Positions 52,322-63,102 of a stretch of 64,000 nt of DNA are shown piece after piece (the stretch's first letter is position 1; the number at the start of each line of letters is the position of its first letter). The stretch covers positions 1-64,000 of the forward strand of contig CAMTOV010000002.1 of the NCBI GenBank assembly GCA_947074235.1, written 5' to 3'. The stretch is from an uncultured Bacteroides sp. Lineage in GTDB: Bacteria > Bacteroidota > Bacteroidia > Bacteroidales > Bacteroidaceae. A program made the position numbers and the translations under genes. The notes beneath the pieces were generated by a model. That model worked only from the letters and a program-made list of their open reading frames with translations, was not told the origin of the DNA and did not search any database.

Positions 52322-55300
52322 TTATACAGCTGTATTAATATCCTCTAAACCAGTTTGCTCTTTCCCTTCATTATTTAATCGGTACTCTGTAGGCGATACA
52401 CCATACATCTCTTTAAATGAAGAAGAGAAATGTGATAGGGTAGTAAATCCAGTTGCATATGCAATATCCGAAATGGTTAGGTTTTTCTGCATAAGTAATG
52501 TAGCAGATTGTTTTAGTCTTATGTTTTTTATGAAATCTCGTGCAGAGAGATTAGTCAATTCTTTCAATTTTCTATATATGTGTACACGACTTATTCCCAC
52601 TTGTTGTGCGAGAGTTTCTACGTTTAAATTTGGATTAGAGATGTTGTCATTGATTGTTTTCATAATCTTCTCCATCAGAATCTCGTCTGCTGTCTTAATC
52701 TCTATTTTTTGTATTTTATCATTTTGCTCTTGCACCCCACTAAATTTAGTTTGTAATAAGTGTCTATTTTGTATTAAATTAGTGATAGTACTTTTTAATA
52801 TTTCTATATTAAACGGTTTCACGCAATATGCATCAGCGCCTATTTCCATACCTTCTACTTTGTCTTCTAACCTCGACTTTGCTGTAAGTAGAATCACCGG
52901 AATGTGATTAATGTTTATATTTTGTTTTATCTTTCTACAAAGCGTTAATCCATCCATTTCTGGCATCATCACATCGCTAATTATAATATGTGGCGGTTTA
53001 GATAATATTGAATCGTAAGCTTCTTTTCCATTGCGGCATGTATTTATTCTATATTCTTCTCCTAGTTGTAATTGTAGGTAATCACGAATATCATCTTCAT
53101 CTTCCACAATGAGAAGTCTTAAATTAGTCTTGGTTTTAGCCTTTTTATTATTGATTGTTGTTTCATCTATTACTTCTAAAGCTTTCTTCAAAGATTGCTC
53201 TTGAGAGTTAGGAATAGTAATTATACTAGATTGATTAATATGTTCAATTTCGCTATGATCTATGTGAGAACACCCTAGAGGAATTCGTATTATAAAGCAA
53301 CTACCTTGTTTATCTTTTCTATTTTCTGCAATAATCTCTCCTTGGTGCAACTCTACTAAAGAACGGCATAAGTGTAGTCCTATTCCAGTACCAAAGTTGC
53401 TTTGCGTTACATCATTATTAATTTGATAAAAACGTTCAAATATTCGGTCAATTTTGTTTTTATCTAATCCTATTCCTGTGTCAGAAATTCTTATTTCAAA
53501 GTAGTTTTTTAATGCATCTTTAAAGTTAGGATTATAGCCTGATGTAAGTTTTATATCTATTTCACCATTATCAGGAGTATATTTAAAAGCATTAGAAAGA
53601 ACATTCATTAATACTTTATCAAAATTGTTGATGTCTATCCAAGTGTCTAGAGAATCTGTACTATGCTCAAAAGTAAACTTTATCTTCTTTTTTTGAGCCG
53701 GATACTCAAATGTGAGCATAATGTCTTTGATAAACTCTATAATATCAGTTTTTTGATATTTAAGATACATTTGACCTTTATCAATTTTTCTTATGTCCAT
53801 TAATTGATTGATAAGCCTAAGGATGCGTTGAGCATTACGATAAATCATTGCATATGTTTTCTGATGCTCTTCGTTGTTTTTTTCAACTAATAGTTTTTCT
53901 AATGGACTAATTATAAGAGACATTGGTGTGCGAATCTCATGTGAGATATTAATAAAGAACTGAAGTTTTGCTTCATTTAATTGTTCAATATGCTCTCGTT
54001 TCATAAGCTCTCTCTTGTGCAACATTCTAGTTCTAAATATATTATACAATCCAAGTAAAATTAGGAAAACAATAAAGATATAAATAGTATATGCCCACCA
54101 AGTTTGATACCAAGGTGGTGATATAATAATCTTTATAGAATGAGCCTCCGAAAATTCGCCATGATTAGTAGTTCTTACATGAAAAGTATATTTTCCAGGA
54201 GGCAGGTTGTTGTAAGTTACCTTGTTTTCTCCGCCGCCTGTGATTGACCATGAGTTGTCTAACTCCTCTATCATATATTGATAGAATACATGCTCTAAAC
54301 TATTGTATTGCAGAGTTGAGAAAACTAAAGTAAAGGTGTTGTCTTGATGCGAAAGTTGAAATAAATTTGCATCCATTACTGGATGATAAACAATGGGTTT
54401 TCCTCCCGATTCTAATCCTTTGTATACACGCTTATTTGAAACATAAAAATCAGTTATCCATATTCTCGAATCATTTACAATTGGTTCTATTCGTTGAGGC
54501 GTAAAATAGGTAATACCATTTGTTCCTCCAAAATAAAGGTTGCCTTGACTACCTTTATAAAATGCTCCATGGGTAAATTCATTACCCTGCAAACCATCAC
54601 TAGCATAATAATTAGAAAATCGATTTATATGTGGATCCAATTTACTCAATCCCATATAAGTACTTATCCATATATTTCTATCATTATCCTCCGATATGCC
54701 ACAAATTACATTATTGGGCAGCCCATCTTCTATAGAATACCGCTTTAAATCTTCAGTTCTTTTATTGAAGTAATAAAGCCCATCTGTTGTTCCAGCCCAT
54801 ATGTTTCCAGCACGGTCTTCTTGAATTACATATCCAACACGGTTTGTTATGAGTGTGTTTACACCTCTGAAATTTATGAAGTTTTCTGTTTCAGGGTTAA
54901 AACAACTTATTCCTTTGTAATGTCCCATCCATATTAAACCATCGCTATCACAAAAAATATAATTAATCCAGTCGTTGGCCAACTCATTAGCACTTAAATC
55001 ATTCTTTTCGTCTTTTAGAGATTCATAATGATTAAGCTCTCCACTTAATATGTTGTATTTATAAAATCCCGATCCATATGTCGCTATATATAAGTTTTTG
55101 TTTTTATCCTCACAAACTGAAAATATTTTCTTGTCCTCAATTTTTATAGGGAAACTGCATTTTCCAGTTTTGCGATTAAGCTGAGAAATACCACTAGAGT
55201 AAGATCCTAGCCATAAGTTCTCTTCAGAATCTTCAAAAATAGACATGATGGTATTGGGTACAGAGTTTTCTGATGTATTTGGTTTATAATGACGTATCCT

Positions 55301-56446
55301 TTCTCCTTGAGAATCTATTTCGTAAAGTCCTTCATTGTCTGTTCCTACCCAGATGTTCGATTTTTTATCTTGATAGATAGACATTACACAACTTTCGCCT
55401 ATTGGATTGTGAAAAATAGATTTAGCACCAAAATATTGAAATGGATTTGTTTGTTGTGGTAAAAAAACAATTCCTTTTTGAAAAAGTCCAATCCATAAGT
55501 TTTTATTTTTATCTTGAAGTATGGAATGTATTTTGCCATCCGAAAAATTGATTGGCGCATAATTAAACTTAACATCATCAAGTGTTTGATTGTGTGCATT
55601 ATAGATTTTCATTCCTTGCCCATCAGTTCCTACCAATACTCTATCGTCCATCATTGAAAGACAATAAATAGATAAATTGCTTTGTGTTACATGTTTAACG
55701 GGTATAAAGCGCTTTTGTAATTTATCATATCTTGATAAACCATTTTTTTGAGTTCCTACAAGAAGGTTTCCATGCGTATCTTCTATTATTGAGGAGATGT
55801 TGTTGTCATTTATATCTGGGTATTTAAATAATTGAATTCTATCAGTTTGGGGAGAATAATAAATCAAACCATTATTTTCAGTCCCAATCCATATATTATT
55901 TTCCGAATCTTCATAAATACTGTTGAGATAATAATAATCTAATCGCTCCATAATATGATTTATGGAGTAAGCTTTGTTTTCAGTTTTGTTATAATTAAAT
56001 ATACCTTGTCCGCTTGTGGAAATCCAAATTTCACCATTGTGTAGTTCGCACATTTGTGCAACATGGGCGTAAACCTGTTTGTCTTCACGTAACAATGGAA
56101 TCTCTTGAAATGAATCAGTATCTCTATTATATTGCATTAATCCATTAATACATCCTACTAGTAATTTTTGATCACTTGTTTCAAATAGCGTTCTTACATA
56201 GTTGTTTTTTATGGTGGTGTTATCATCAGGTTGATGAATATAATTAGAAAAACGATATCCGTCATATTTATTCAAACCAAACTCTGTAGCAACCCAAATA
56301 AAGCCTCTTTCATCTTGAAAAAGTTGATTAATAAGGCTGTTTGATAATTCACTATCTGTGGAGTATAACTTGCCTATTTGTGCTTTAATGTTGAAACAAG
56401 ACAGTATGAAAATAAGATATATAAATAGATATAACCTTCTGTTCAT
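52322..56446 (-). CDS. Hybrid two-component system sensor/regulator (HTCS)
   Basis: Repeated sensor propellers (IWVGTDNEGLYEID), Y_Y_Y domain, HisKA INISHEIRTPMSLI, HATPase, receiver VIISDVMMPEMDG, C-terminal AraC HTH. Confidence 0.95.
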   Translation of the reverse strand: MNRRLYLFIYLIFILSCFNIKAQIGKLYSTDSELSNSLINQLFQDERGFIWVATEFGLNKYDGYRFSNYIHQPDDNTTIKNNYVRTLFETSDQKLLVGCINGLMQYNRDTDSFQEIPLLREDKQVYAHVAQMCELHNGEIWISTSGQGIFNYNKTENKAYSINHIMERLDYYYLNSIYEDSENNIWIGTENNGLIYYSPQTDRIQLFKYPDINDNNISSIIEDTHGNLLVGTQKNGLSRYDKLQKRFIPVKHVTQSNLSIYCLSMMDDRVLVGTDGQGMKIYNAHNQTLDDVKFNYAPINFSDGKIHSILQDKNKNLWIGLFQKGIVFLPQQTNPFQYFGAKSIFHNPIGESCVMSIYQDKKSNIWVGTDNEGLYEIDSQGERIRHYKPNTSENSVPNTIMSIFEDSEENLWLGSYSSGISQLNRKTGKCSFPIKIEDKKIFSVCEDKNKNLYIATYGSGFYKYNILSGELNHYESLKDEKNDLSANELANDWINYIFCDSDGLIWMGHYKGISCFNPETENFINFRGVNTLITNRVGYVIQEDRAGNIWAGTTDGLYYFNKRTEDLKRYSIEDGLPNNVICGISEDNDRNIWISTYMGLSKLDPHINRFSNYYASDGLQGNEFTHGAFYKGSQGNLYFGGTNGITYFTPQRIEPIVNDSRIWITDFYVSNKRVYKGLESGGKPIVYHPVMDANLFQLSHQDNTFTLVFSTLQYNSLEHVFYQYMIEELDNSWSITGGGENKVTYNNLPPGKYTFHVRTTNHGEFSEAHSIKIIISPPWYQTWWAYTIYIFIVFLILLGLYNIFRTRMLHKRELMKREHIEQLNEAKLQFFINISHEIRTPMSLIISPLEKLLVEKNNEEHQKTYAMIYRNAQRILRLINQLMDIRKIDKGQMYLKYQKTDIIEFIKDIMLTFEYPAQKKKIKFTFEHSTDSLDTWIDINNFDKVLMNVLSNAFKYTPDNGEIDIKLTSGYNPNFKDALKNYFEIRISDTGIGLDKNKIDRIFERFYQINNDVTQSNFGTGIGLHLCRSLVELHQGEIIAENRKDKQGSCFIIRIPLGCSHIDHSEIEHINQSSIITIPNSQEQSLKKALEVIDETTINNKKAKTKTNLRLLIVEDEDDIRDYLQLQLGEEYRINTCRNGKEAYDSILSKPPHIIISDVMMPEMDGLTLCRKIKQNININHIPVILLTAKSRLEDKVEGMEIGADAYCVKPFNIEILKSTITNLIQNRHLLQTKFSGVQEQNDKIQKIEIKTADEILMEKIMKTINDNISNPNLNVETLAQQVGISRVHIYRKLKELTNLSARDFIKNIRLKQSATLLMQKNLTISDIAYATGFTTLSHFSSSFKEMYGVSPTEYRLNNEGKEQTGLEDINTAV

Positions 56447-56549
56447 GTTTTTTTATAGTATAGATGATTCTGAACAAAAATAGAAATAATAAGTCTAATA
56501 AAGTAATGTTCAGCTAAATTAATTTGCTTTTTCGAATCAATATTTTTAA

Positions 56550-56598
56550 TGTAACATAAATGAAATGAATTGTAACATTCAGACAAATGGTGTAACGT
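56550..56598 (+). promoter_or_regulatory. Three direct repeats TGTAAC(A/G)T, candidate HTCS operator
   Basis: TGTAACAT at 56550, TGTAACAT at 56571, TGTAACGT at 56591 in the HTCS-susC divergent intergenic region. Confidence 0.6.
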
Positions 56599-56649
56599 TT
56601 GAATATAATACTAGAAACAAGTATATAATTAAATCTATATAATGTGTCT

Positions 56650-56657
56650 TATTTTTG
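56650..56657 (+). promoter_or_regulatory. Bacteroidetes-type -7 element TATTTTTG upstream of susC
   Basis: TAnnTTTG match about 50 bp downstream of the TGTAAC repeats. Confidence 0.45.
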
Positions 56658-56794
56658 TATCAAGTGAAATATACTTATTTAATCATAAATTTAAAAGATA
56701 TGAAAACGTAGTTACCCTTAAACGAAAAAACAGATTATTACCTTAATTATTAAGAACAAGAACATTGTTGTTATTCATTAAACTAATTTCAATT

Positions 56795-59700
56795 ATGAAA
56801 TGCACAAATCAATTTCTCATGCCTTTTAGGCTATTATTTCTTTTCTGCCTGATTCCAATTTGGGCATTTTCACAGGATATAACTGTGAATGGTGTGGTAA
56901 AAGATGCCACAGGCGAACCGATAATCGGCGCGAGCGTTGTACAAAAAGGTACAAGCAATGGTGTTGTATCTAACTTAGATGGTGAATTTAGAATTAAAGT
57001 TCCCGGAAATAGTGTAATAGAAGTCTCTTTTGTGGGTTATAAGAAAGCTGAAGTTCCAGTAAATGGTAAAAATCAGCTTAACATTACTTTAAAAGAAGAC
57101 GCTGAATTATTAGATGAAGTGGTGGTGGTAGGTTACGGACAAATGAAGCGTTCAGATATGACTGGTTCAGTAGTTTCAGTAAACGATGCTGCAATCAAAA
57201 AATCAGTTCCTACTTCAATTGATCAAGTACTTCAAGGTCGTGCTGCAGGGGTTATGATTCAAGCTAACTCAGGTACACCAGGTGCTAGCTCGGCTATTCG
57301 TATTCGTGGTATCAACTCGCTTAATGCAACAAATCAACCCATTTTCGTAATTGATGGTGTTGTTGTTGATTCTGCTACCGATGATGAGGCTAGTAATCCT
57401 TTATCAAATATTAATCCTGCAGATATTGTTTCTATGGACGTCTTGAAAGATGCCTCTGCAACAGCTATTTATGGTGCTCGTGCATCAAATGGGGTAATCA
57501 TGCTTACAACAAGACGTGGACAAGCAGGAATTGCTACTATCAATTATGATGGTTATTATGGATGGCAGTCTATGCCTACTCAAATTGATATGATGAACTT
57601 GCAAGAATATGCAATGCATCACAATGCACGTGCAGAAGCTGGTATCGTAACACAAAGTAGCGCATTTGTTCGTCCTGATTTGTTGGGCAAAGGTACTAAC
57701 TGGCAAGATGAGCTCTTTAGAAATGCTTTCACTACAGGTCAGAACCTTTCTATTACTGGGGGTTGCGAATCAATGACTTATGCCATCAGTGGTGGTTTCT
57801 TAGATCAAGATGGTATAGCAATTGGCTCTGGATTCAAACGTTTGTCACTTCGCTCTAACATTGACGCTCAAATGCGTAAATGGTTAAAAGGGGGTATTAG
57901 TTTCTCTTTAGCCGATTCTAAGCAACAAGTTGGTACAGATCAAGGAGTTATTATGAACGCTTTGACACAACAACCATCTGTAGCTGTGTCTAATCCTGAT
58001 GGTTCATTCGATGGCCCAGATGATGTTTGGATGCCTGTTAACTCGGTAGCTATCGCAACTATTCGAGATAACTATAATAAAAAGGTTAATTTCCGTACTA
58101 ATGTATATTTGGAAGCTACTATTATTGATGGACTTAAATTGAGAACGGAGTTAAGTGCCGACTACAATAATAATAAGTTTTATTACTACGAACCAGATTA
58201 TAAATTAGGTGTATTGGTCAATAATACTCGTACAAGTAAATGGACGGCCGTTAATTCTAAGTATTGGAGCTGGAGAAATATACTTACCTACGATAAAACA
58301 ATCAAAAAGAACTATATTCAAGCAATGGTTGGTCAGGAAATGAGTCACTCTCATTGGGAAACTCAAACAAGTGCAGCTACTGGATTTCTTTCAAATTCGG
58401 CAACTGATCCAAGTGCTGGTGACTTGACTAAGTCTAGTGGTACAGGTATGAAAACCAACAGTTCATTGTTGTCTTATTTCGGACGTGCATTCTACTCTTA
58501 CGATGATCGCTATTTGCTTACTGGTACAATTCGTAGAGATGGTTCTTCTAAGTTTGCAAAAGGTAATCGCTGGGGATGGTTCCCATCAGCTGCAGTCGCT
58601 TGGAAAGTAAGCAACGAGAGTTTCTTGAAAGAAAACGATGTGTTGAATAACTTAAAAGTTCGTTTTGGTTGGGGTGCTACTGGTAACCAAAATGTTGAAA
58701 ACTGGGCATACATGGCTTTGTTGTCTTCTAAAACAACTCCTTGGGGAACAGGTGTATTAAATGGTAATACAGCCAATCCTGATTTGAAATGGGAAACTAC
58801 TCACTCTACAAATATTGGTCTTGATGTAAATTTATTCAATAACCGTATTGAGTTTATTGCTGATATCTATTATAAAAAGACAAAAGATCTATTGCTTCAA
58901 CTTCCATTGCCTTCTTATCTTGGCTCTGATGGTGCAGGTGCAGCATCAAATCCTTGGGCTAATGTCGGTTCTTTGCGCAATAAAGGTATTGAGTTGACTT
59001 TAAATACAGTTAATATCGATCGTAAAGGTTTCCAATGGCGTTCAAATTTAGTATTCTCACTCAATCGTAATAAAGTATTGAGCTTAGATACTGAGAGTGC
59101 TTCAATTGAAAAATCATTCAGAGTTGGAGATGATAACAATGTTGTTACTCGCACTGTAGTTGGTCAACCTATCGGACAGTTCTGGGGCTATAAAGTAATT
59201 GGCCGTTTTGACAAAGCTGAAGATTTCTACTATAAAGATGGAAATGGTAATGTTAATCAAGTTGCTATTCCAGAAGGTTCTTCTATTGAAGAGGGAAAAA
59301 CGTGGATTGGCGATTATATGTTTGCCGATTTAAACGGTGACGGTGTAATCAACAATAGTGACTGTACATTCATTGGCAATCCAGAGCCTAAATTTACTTG
59401 GGGTTTTGGTAATACTTTATCTTGGAAAGGTTTTGATTTAACTATATTCTTATCAGGTTCTTATGGCAATGATGTTATGAACTACAACCGTCGTTGGATT
59501 GAGAATGTACGTGTAAACAGTAACTTGATGAAAACTGCAGCCAATTATGCACGCGTAGAAATGATTGATCCTAACGGACCTAATGACTATAGAAATCTAT
59601 ATGTAGCTAATGCTGGTAGTACTTCTTTACCACGTATTTCGGCTTCAACAACCAATGCTAACAATCGTGTGAGTGATTTATATATAGAAGATGGTTCATT

Positions 59701-59938
59701 TATTCGTATACAAAACATTTCATTGTCTTACAACTTCCCTAAAAGTCTTGTTAGCAAAATTTCTTTGCAAAATTTGAAGTTGTATATGAATTTGCAAAAC
59801 GTATATACTTGGACCAATTACAAAGGTCTAGATCCAGAAGTAGGCTGTATGTATGGTGATGCTTTGATGAGTGGACTTGATTATGGACGCTATCCTTCAC
59901 CTCGCATGTATACATTTGGTTTAGGTATCACTTTCTAA
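56795..59938 (+). CDS. SusC/RagA-family TonB-linked outer membrane protein
   Basis: ITVNGVVKDATGEPIIGASVVQKGTSNGVVSNLDGEF; ELLDEVVVVGYGQMKRSDMTGSV; DVLKDASATAIYGARASNGVI. Confidence 0.96.
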   Translation: MKCTNQFLMPFRLLFLFCLIPIWAFSQDITVNGVVKDATGEPIIGASVVQKGTSNGVVSNLDGEFRIKVPGNSVIEVSFVGYKKAEVPVNGKNQLNITLKEDAELLDEVVVVGYGQMKRSDMTGSVVSVNDAAIKKSVPTSIDQVLQGRAAGVMIQANSGTPGASSAIRIRGINSLNATNQPIFVIDGVVVDSATDDEASNPLSNINPADIVSMDVLKDASATAIYGARASNGVIMLTTRRGQAGIATINYDGYYGWQSMPTQIDMMNLQEYAMHHNARAEAGIVTQSSAFVRPDLLGKGTNWQDELFRNAFTTGQNLSITGGCESMTYAISGGFLDQDGIAIGSGFKRLSLRSNIDAQMRKWLKGGISFSLADSKQQVGTDQGVIMNALTQQPSVAVSNPDGSFDGPDDVWMPVNSVAIATIRDNYNKKVNFRTNVYLEATIIDGLKLRTELSADYNNNKFYYYEPDYKLGVLVNNTRTSKWTAVNSKYWSWRNILTYDKTIKKNYIQAMVGQEMSHSHWETQTSAATGFLSNSATDPSAGDLTKSSGTGMKTNSSLLSYFGRAFYSYDDRYLLTGTIRRDGSSKFAKGNRWGWFPSAAVAWKVSNESFLKENDVLNNLKVRFGWGATGNQNVENWAYMALLSSKTTPWGTGVLNGNTANPDLKWETTHSTNIGLDVNLFNNRIEFIADIYYKKTKDLLLQLPLPSYLGSDGAGAASNPWANVGSLRNKGIELTLNTVNIDRKGFQWRSNLVFSLNRNKVLSLDTESASIEKSFRVGDDNNVVTRTVVGQPIGQFWGYKVIGRFDKAEDFYYKDGNGNVNQVAIPEGSSIEEGKTWIGDYMFADLNGDGVINNSDCTFIGNPEPKFTWGFGNTLSWKGFDLTIFLSGSYGNDVMNYNRRWIENVRVNSNLMKTAANYARVEMIDPNGPNDYRNLYVANAGSTSLPRISASTTNANNRVSDLYIEDGSFIRIQNISLSYNFPKSLVSKISLQNLKLYMNLQNVYTWTNYKGLDPEVGCMYGDALMSGLDYGRYPSPRMYTFGLGITF

Positions 59939-59956
59939 TCTAAAATACGAAAAACA

Positions 59957-61669
59957 ATGAAAAGAAAATATTTATATATATTAATGATGGCGGGAGGTAT
60001 TTCTTTAAATAGTTGTGAAGACTTCCTAGACCAAAACAATAGCACCAATTTGAATCAAGAGTCATTTTTCGATTCAGATAAGGCTGTAGAGGCAGCAACT
60101 GCTCCTCTATATAATTATGTGTGGGCCAACTTCAATGATAAGTTCTACTATGGTATGGGCGATGGACGTGCAAATAATATCACAGCACAATGGTCATCAT
60201 ACATCTATCCCTATACTAATATGAATGAAACATCTTTAAGCGATGGATTGGATGGTGCATGGGGTTCGTTGTACTCTGTGATTGCTCAATCAAATAATAC
60301 AATCAATAATATTAGAAACTTCTCGGCAAGCACTGTTTCAGAAACAGCAAAACAGCAAGGTGTAGCTGAAGCACGTTTCATGCGGGCTACTGCTTATTGG
60401 TATTTAGGCTCCTTGTGGGGTGCAGCTATTATTTACGAAAATACTTCTGATTTAGTAAATAACTATGTAGTCCCAGCAAGCCGTCGTTCAGATGTGTTTG
60501 AGTTTGCAGTACGTGATTTAGAATATGCAGCAAAATATTTGCCTAAAACAGCTTCTGCTACCGGACGTTTAACACAAGCAAGTGCTTACGGCATGTTGTC
60601 TCGTATATATCTATCAATGGCTGGTGTTACTTCAGAGGGTTCTTACGATGGCAATAATTTGGCTACCGATTTTAATAGAGGTACGCGTAACTCATACTAT
60701 TTAAACTTAGCAGCTAAGGCAGCTCAAAAAGTAGTTACTAATTCAACTTATAGCTTAATGCCCAACTATGGCGATTTGTTTACTATCGAAAATAATAACT
60801 GTCAAGAGGTGCTTTTCCAACTTCAATGGCTTAAAGGCTCGACTGATGCAATTGGTTGGGGCGCAAATCAAGCTATAACAGCATTTTTCGGATGGTCTAC
60901 AATGGTGGCCGATGGAACAAACTGGGGTGGTGCAACTTGTTGCTCATGGGATTTATTCCAAGAATATGATCCACAAGATGAAGTCAGAAAGCATCACTCA
61001 ATAGCTAGTTATGGTGCACATTATCCTGATTTATACAAAAAGGGTGGTGGTTATACTTATGGTGTGACTGAATCAGCAAGTACTAATGGGGCTAACATCA
61101 AAAAATATGTTGTCGGTACTAATGAAGATAATGGGGTGAGCTACAAACAAAGTAGTGGTATTAATACCCACATGTTACGTTTGGCTGAAGTTTATTTAAA
61201 CCTTGCTGAGGCAGTATTAGGTAATAATGCCTCAACCTCAGATGCAACTGCACTTTACTACTATAATGAAGTTCGCAAACGTGCTGGTATGCCAACAAAA
61301 TCTTCAATTACTTACGATGATATTCGTTACGAACGTCGTATAGAACTAGCATTCGAAGGACAATATTGGTATGATTTGATTCGTCGTTCTTACTACAAAC
61401 AACAAGAGGTGATCAATTATTTGAATAATCAAAATAGAAATGCAGGATACTCATATAGTTCTGAAGTTGGTGAGTATGAAATTAGCGAATCGTATGTTGC
61501 TCCAGGTAAAGGAGTAGCAATTGCTACAGCAAAGAGTTTGACTTTGCCTGTTTCAGATGTAGACCAAAACAAGAACCACTATCTTAAGTCGAATACGGCT
61601 GGTGAGTTGGAAACAGTTGCTTATGCTTTCGGTGAAAAGGAAGTAGTTACAGAAGATTTATACAAATAA
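59957..61669 (+). CDS. SusD/RagB-family nutrient-binding outer membrane lipoprotein
   Basis: NSCEDFLDQNNSTNLNQESFFDSDKAVEAATAPLYNYV; RFMRATAYWYLGSLWG; YERRIELAFEGQYWYDLIR. Confidence 0.95.
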   Translation: MKRKYLYILMMAGGISLNSCEDFLDQNNSTNLNQESFFDSDKAVEAATAPLYNYVWANFNDKFYYGMGDGRANNITAQWSSYIYPYTNMNETSLSDGLDGAWGSLYSVIAQSNNTINNIRNFSASTVSETAKQQGVAEARFMRATAYWYLGSLWGAAIIYENTSDLVNNYVVPASRRSDVFEFAVRDLEYAAKYLPKTASATGRLTQASAYGMLSRIYLSMAGVTSEGSYDGNNLATDFNRGTRNSYYLNLAAKAAQKVVTNSTYSLMPNYGDLFTIENNNCQEVLFQLQWLKGSTDAIGWGANQAITAFFGWSTMVADGTNWGGATCCSWDLFQEYDPQDEVRKHHSIASYGAHYPDLYKKGGGYTYGVTESASTNGANIKKYVVGTNEDNGVSYKQSSGINTHMLRLAEVYLNLAEAVLGNNASTSDATALYYYNEVRKRAGMPTKSSITYDDIRYERRIELAFEGQYWYDLIRRSYYKQQEVINYLNNQNRNAGYSYSSEVGEYEISESYVAPGKGVAIATAKSLTLPVSDVDQNKNHYLKSNTAGELETVAYAFGEKEVVTEDLYK

Positions 61670-61688
61670 ATTTTAAAGAAAAACTGAT

Positions 61689-63077
61689 ATGAAAAATTTA
61701 AAATATATAGGACTATTATCATTAACATTGCTTGCATTGTGCTTTACATCGTGCAACGATGATGATGATAAAATACAAAGTACAACCATCAATGTTGAGC
61801 AGATTTATCTTGAAGATTATAAATCTCTAGTTCCCGATCGTCCGGTAGATTTTGCTCGATTAGGTCAGCTAATCAGAATTGAAGGCGAAGGCTTCTTAGG
61901 TTTAAAGAAGCTGTATATTAACGGTTACGATACTTACTTTAATACAGCATACATCACAGATCGCTCTATGTTAGTGACAATACTTCCTAAAACACCAGTA
62001 GTTGAGGCAGAAGAGGATGTACGCAATACAATTCGTTTTGTAAAAGATAATACTGAGTTAGTTTACTCTTTTGTAATTCGTTCAGCTTCTCCATCTGTAT
62101 TAAGTATTAATAACACGCTTCCTTTAGCAGGCGAGAGGGTTATTGTTTATGGTAGTGGTTTGCACGAAACATCTTTGGTCACTCTTCCCGATGGAACAAC
62201 GGTTACAGATATCGATAGTGATGAAGATGGCGAATGGTATGCATTTACTATGCCTTCGGGTGTGGCTAAAGGTGGATCAATATACTCAGAAGGAGCAAAT
62301 GGCACAGCAGCTAGTCCTGAATACTTTAATAATAGCGATTGCATCGTTCTTGATTTTGATGGCAATGGATCACAAGGGTTTTGGAGCTGGAGCGAAACAG
62401 GTTCTATGATCAATGGAGATGATTTAGTAGATGATCCAACAAATAGTGGTCGTGGCAAATGTGTCCCAATTATACCAGAACGCTTGTTGGCAAATGGTAT
62501 TGCAGCAGGTAAATCGCGTGCAACTGAGTGTTGGACTGCAGGAACTGGCAATGAGCATGATGATTGGACTCGTATGTTTGATTATATCCCATCTACTACT
62601 CCTTTGACAGATGTGGCATTTCAATTTGATGTTTATGTACCTGAAGCATGGGTAGGCTCTGGTCATTTGCAAATCTGTTTATTCAATAACTTCAATTATG
62701 GAGGTATTGGTTCTGATGATGATGCAGATAATAAACAAACAGCTTTTTATGTACCTTGGATAGATGATGGTGCAGCTGTACCATTTACTACAACAGGCTG
62801 GCAAACAGTGACTATACCATTTAGTCAGTTCTGTAAATACGCTGCTGCCATTGCAGACAAGGAAGTAACTGACCCAACATTTCAAACAGTGGTTGATGAA
62901 CGTAATGCAGCTACATATATGAATTTTGGAATTGGCTTTATAAATACCGATTTTACCTATCAAGGTCTATCAGTTACGGCTGTTACATGCTCACCTAGAA
63001 TCTATTTAGATAACTGGCGTATAGTACCTTGTGCAAGCATTTTAGTTTCTGATTTTAACGATGAAGAAGCTGAATAA
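61689..63077 (+). CDS. IPT/TIG-containing surface glycan-binding lipoprotein (SGBP-B type)
   Basis: Lipoprotein signal LLALCFTSCNDDDD; IPT-like IRIEGEGFLGLKKLYINGYD and GERVIVYGSGLHETSLVTLPDGT; C-terminal glycan-binding-type beta-sandwich; position after SusD. Confidence 0.78.
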   Translation: MKNLKYIGLLSLTLLALCFTSCNDDDDKIQSTTINVEQIYLEDYKSLVPDRPVDFARLGQLIRIEGEGFLGLKKLYINGYDTYFNTAYITDRSMLVTILPKTPVVEAEEDVRNTIRFVKDNTELVYSFVIRSASPSVLSINNTLPLAGERVIVYGSGLHETSLVTLPDGTTVTDIDSDEDGEWYAFTMPSGVAKGGSIYSEGANGTAASPEYFNNSDCIVLDFDGNGSQGFWSWSETGSMINGDDLVDDPTNSGRGKCVPIIPERLLANGIAAGKSRATECWTAGTGNEHDDWTRMFDYIPSTTPLTDVAFQFDVYVPEAWVGSGHLQICLFNNFNYGGIGSDDDADNKQTAFYVPWIDDGAAVPFTTTGWQTVTIPFSQFCKYAAAIADKEVTDPTFQTVVDERNAATYMNFGIGFINTDFTYQGLSVTAVTCSPRIYLDNWRIVPCASILVSDFNDEEAE

Positions 63078-63102
63078 TTAATAACCCATAAAACGTTTAA
63101 AT

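Noticed and set aside
52221-52907. 228-aa plus-strand ORF
   Set aside because: Mostly antisense to the AraC/receiver end of the HTCS gene; Cys/Phe/Ser-rich shadow frame
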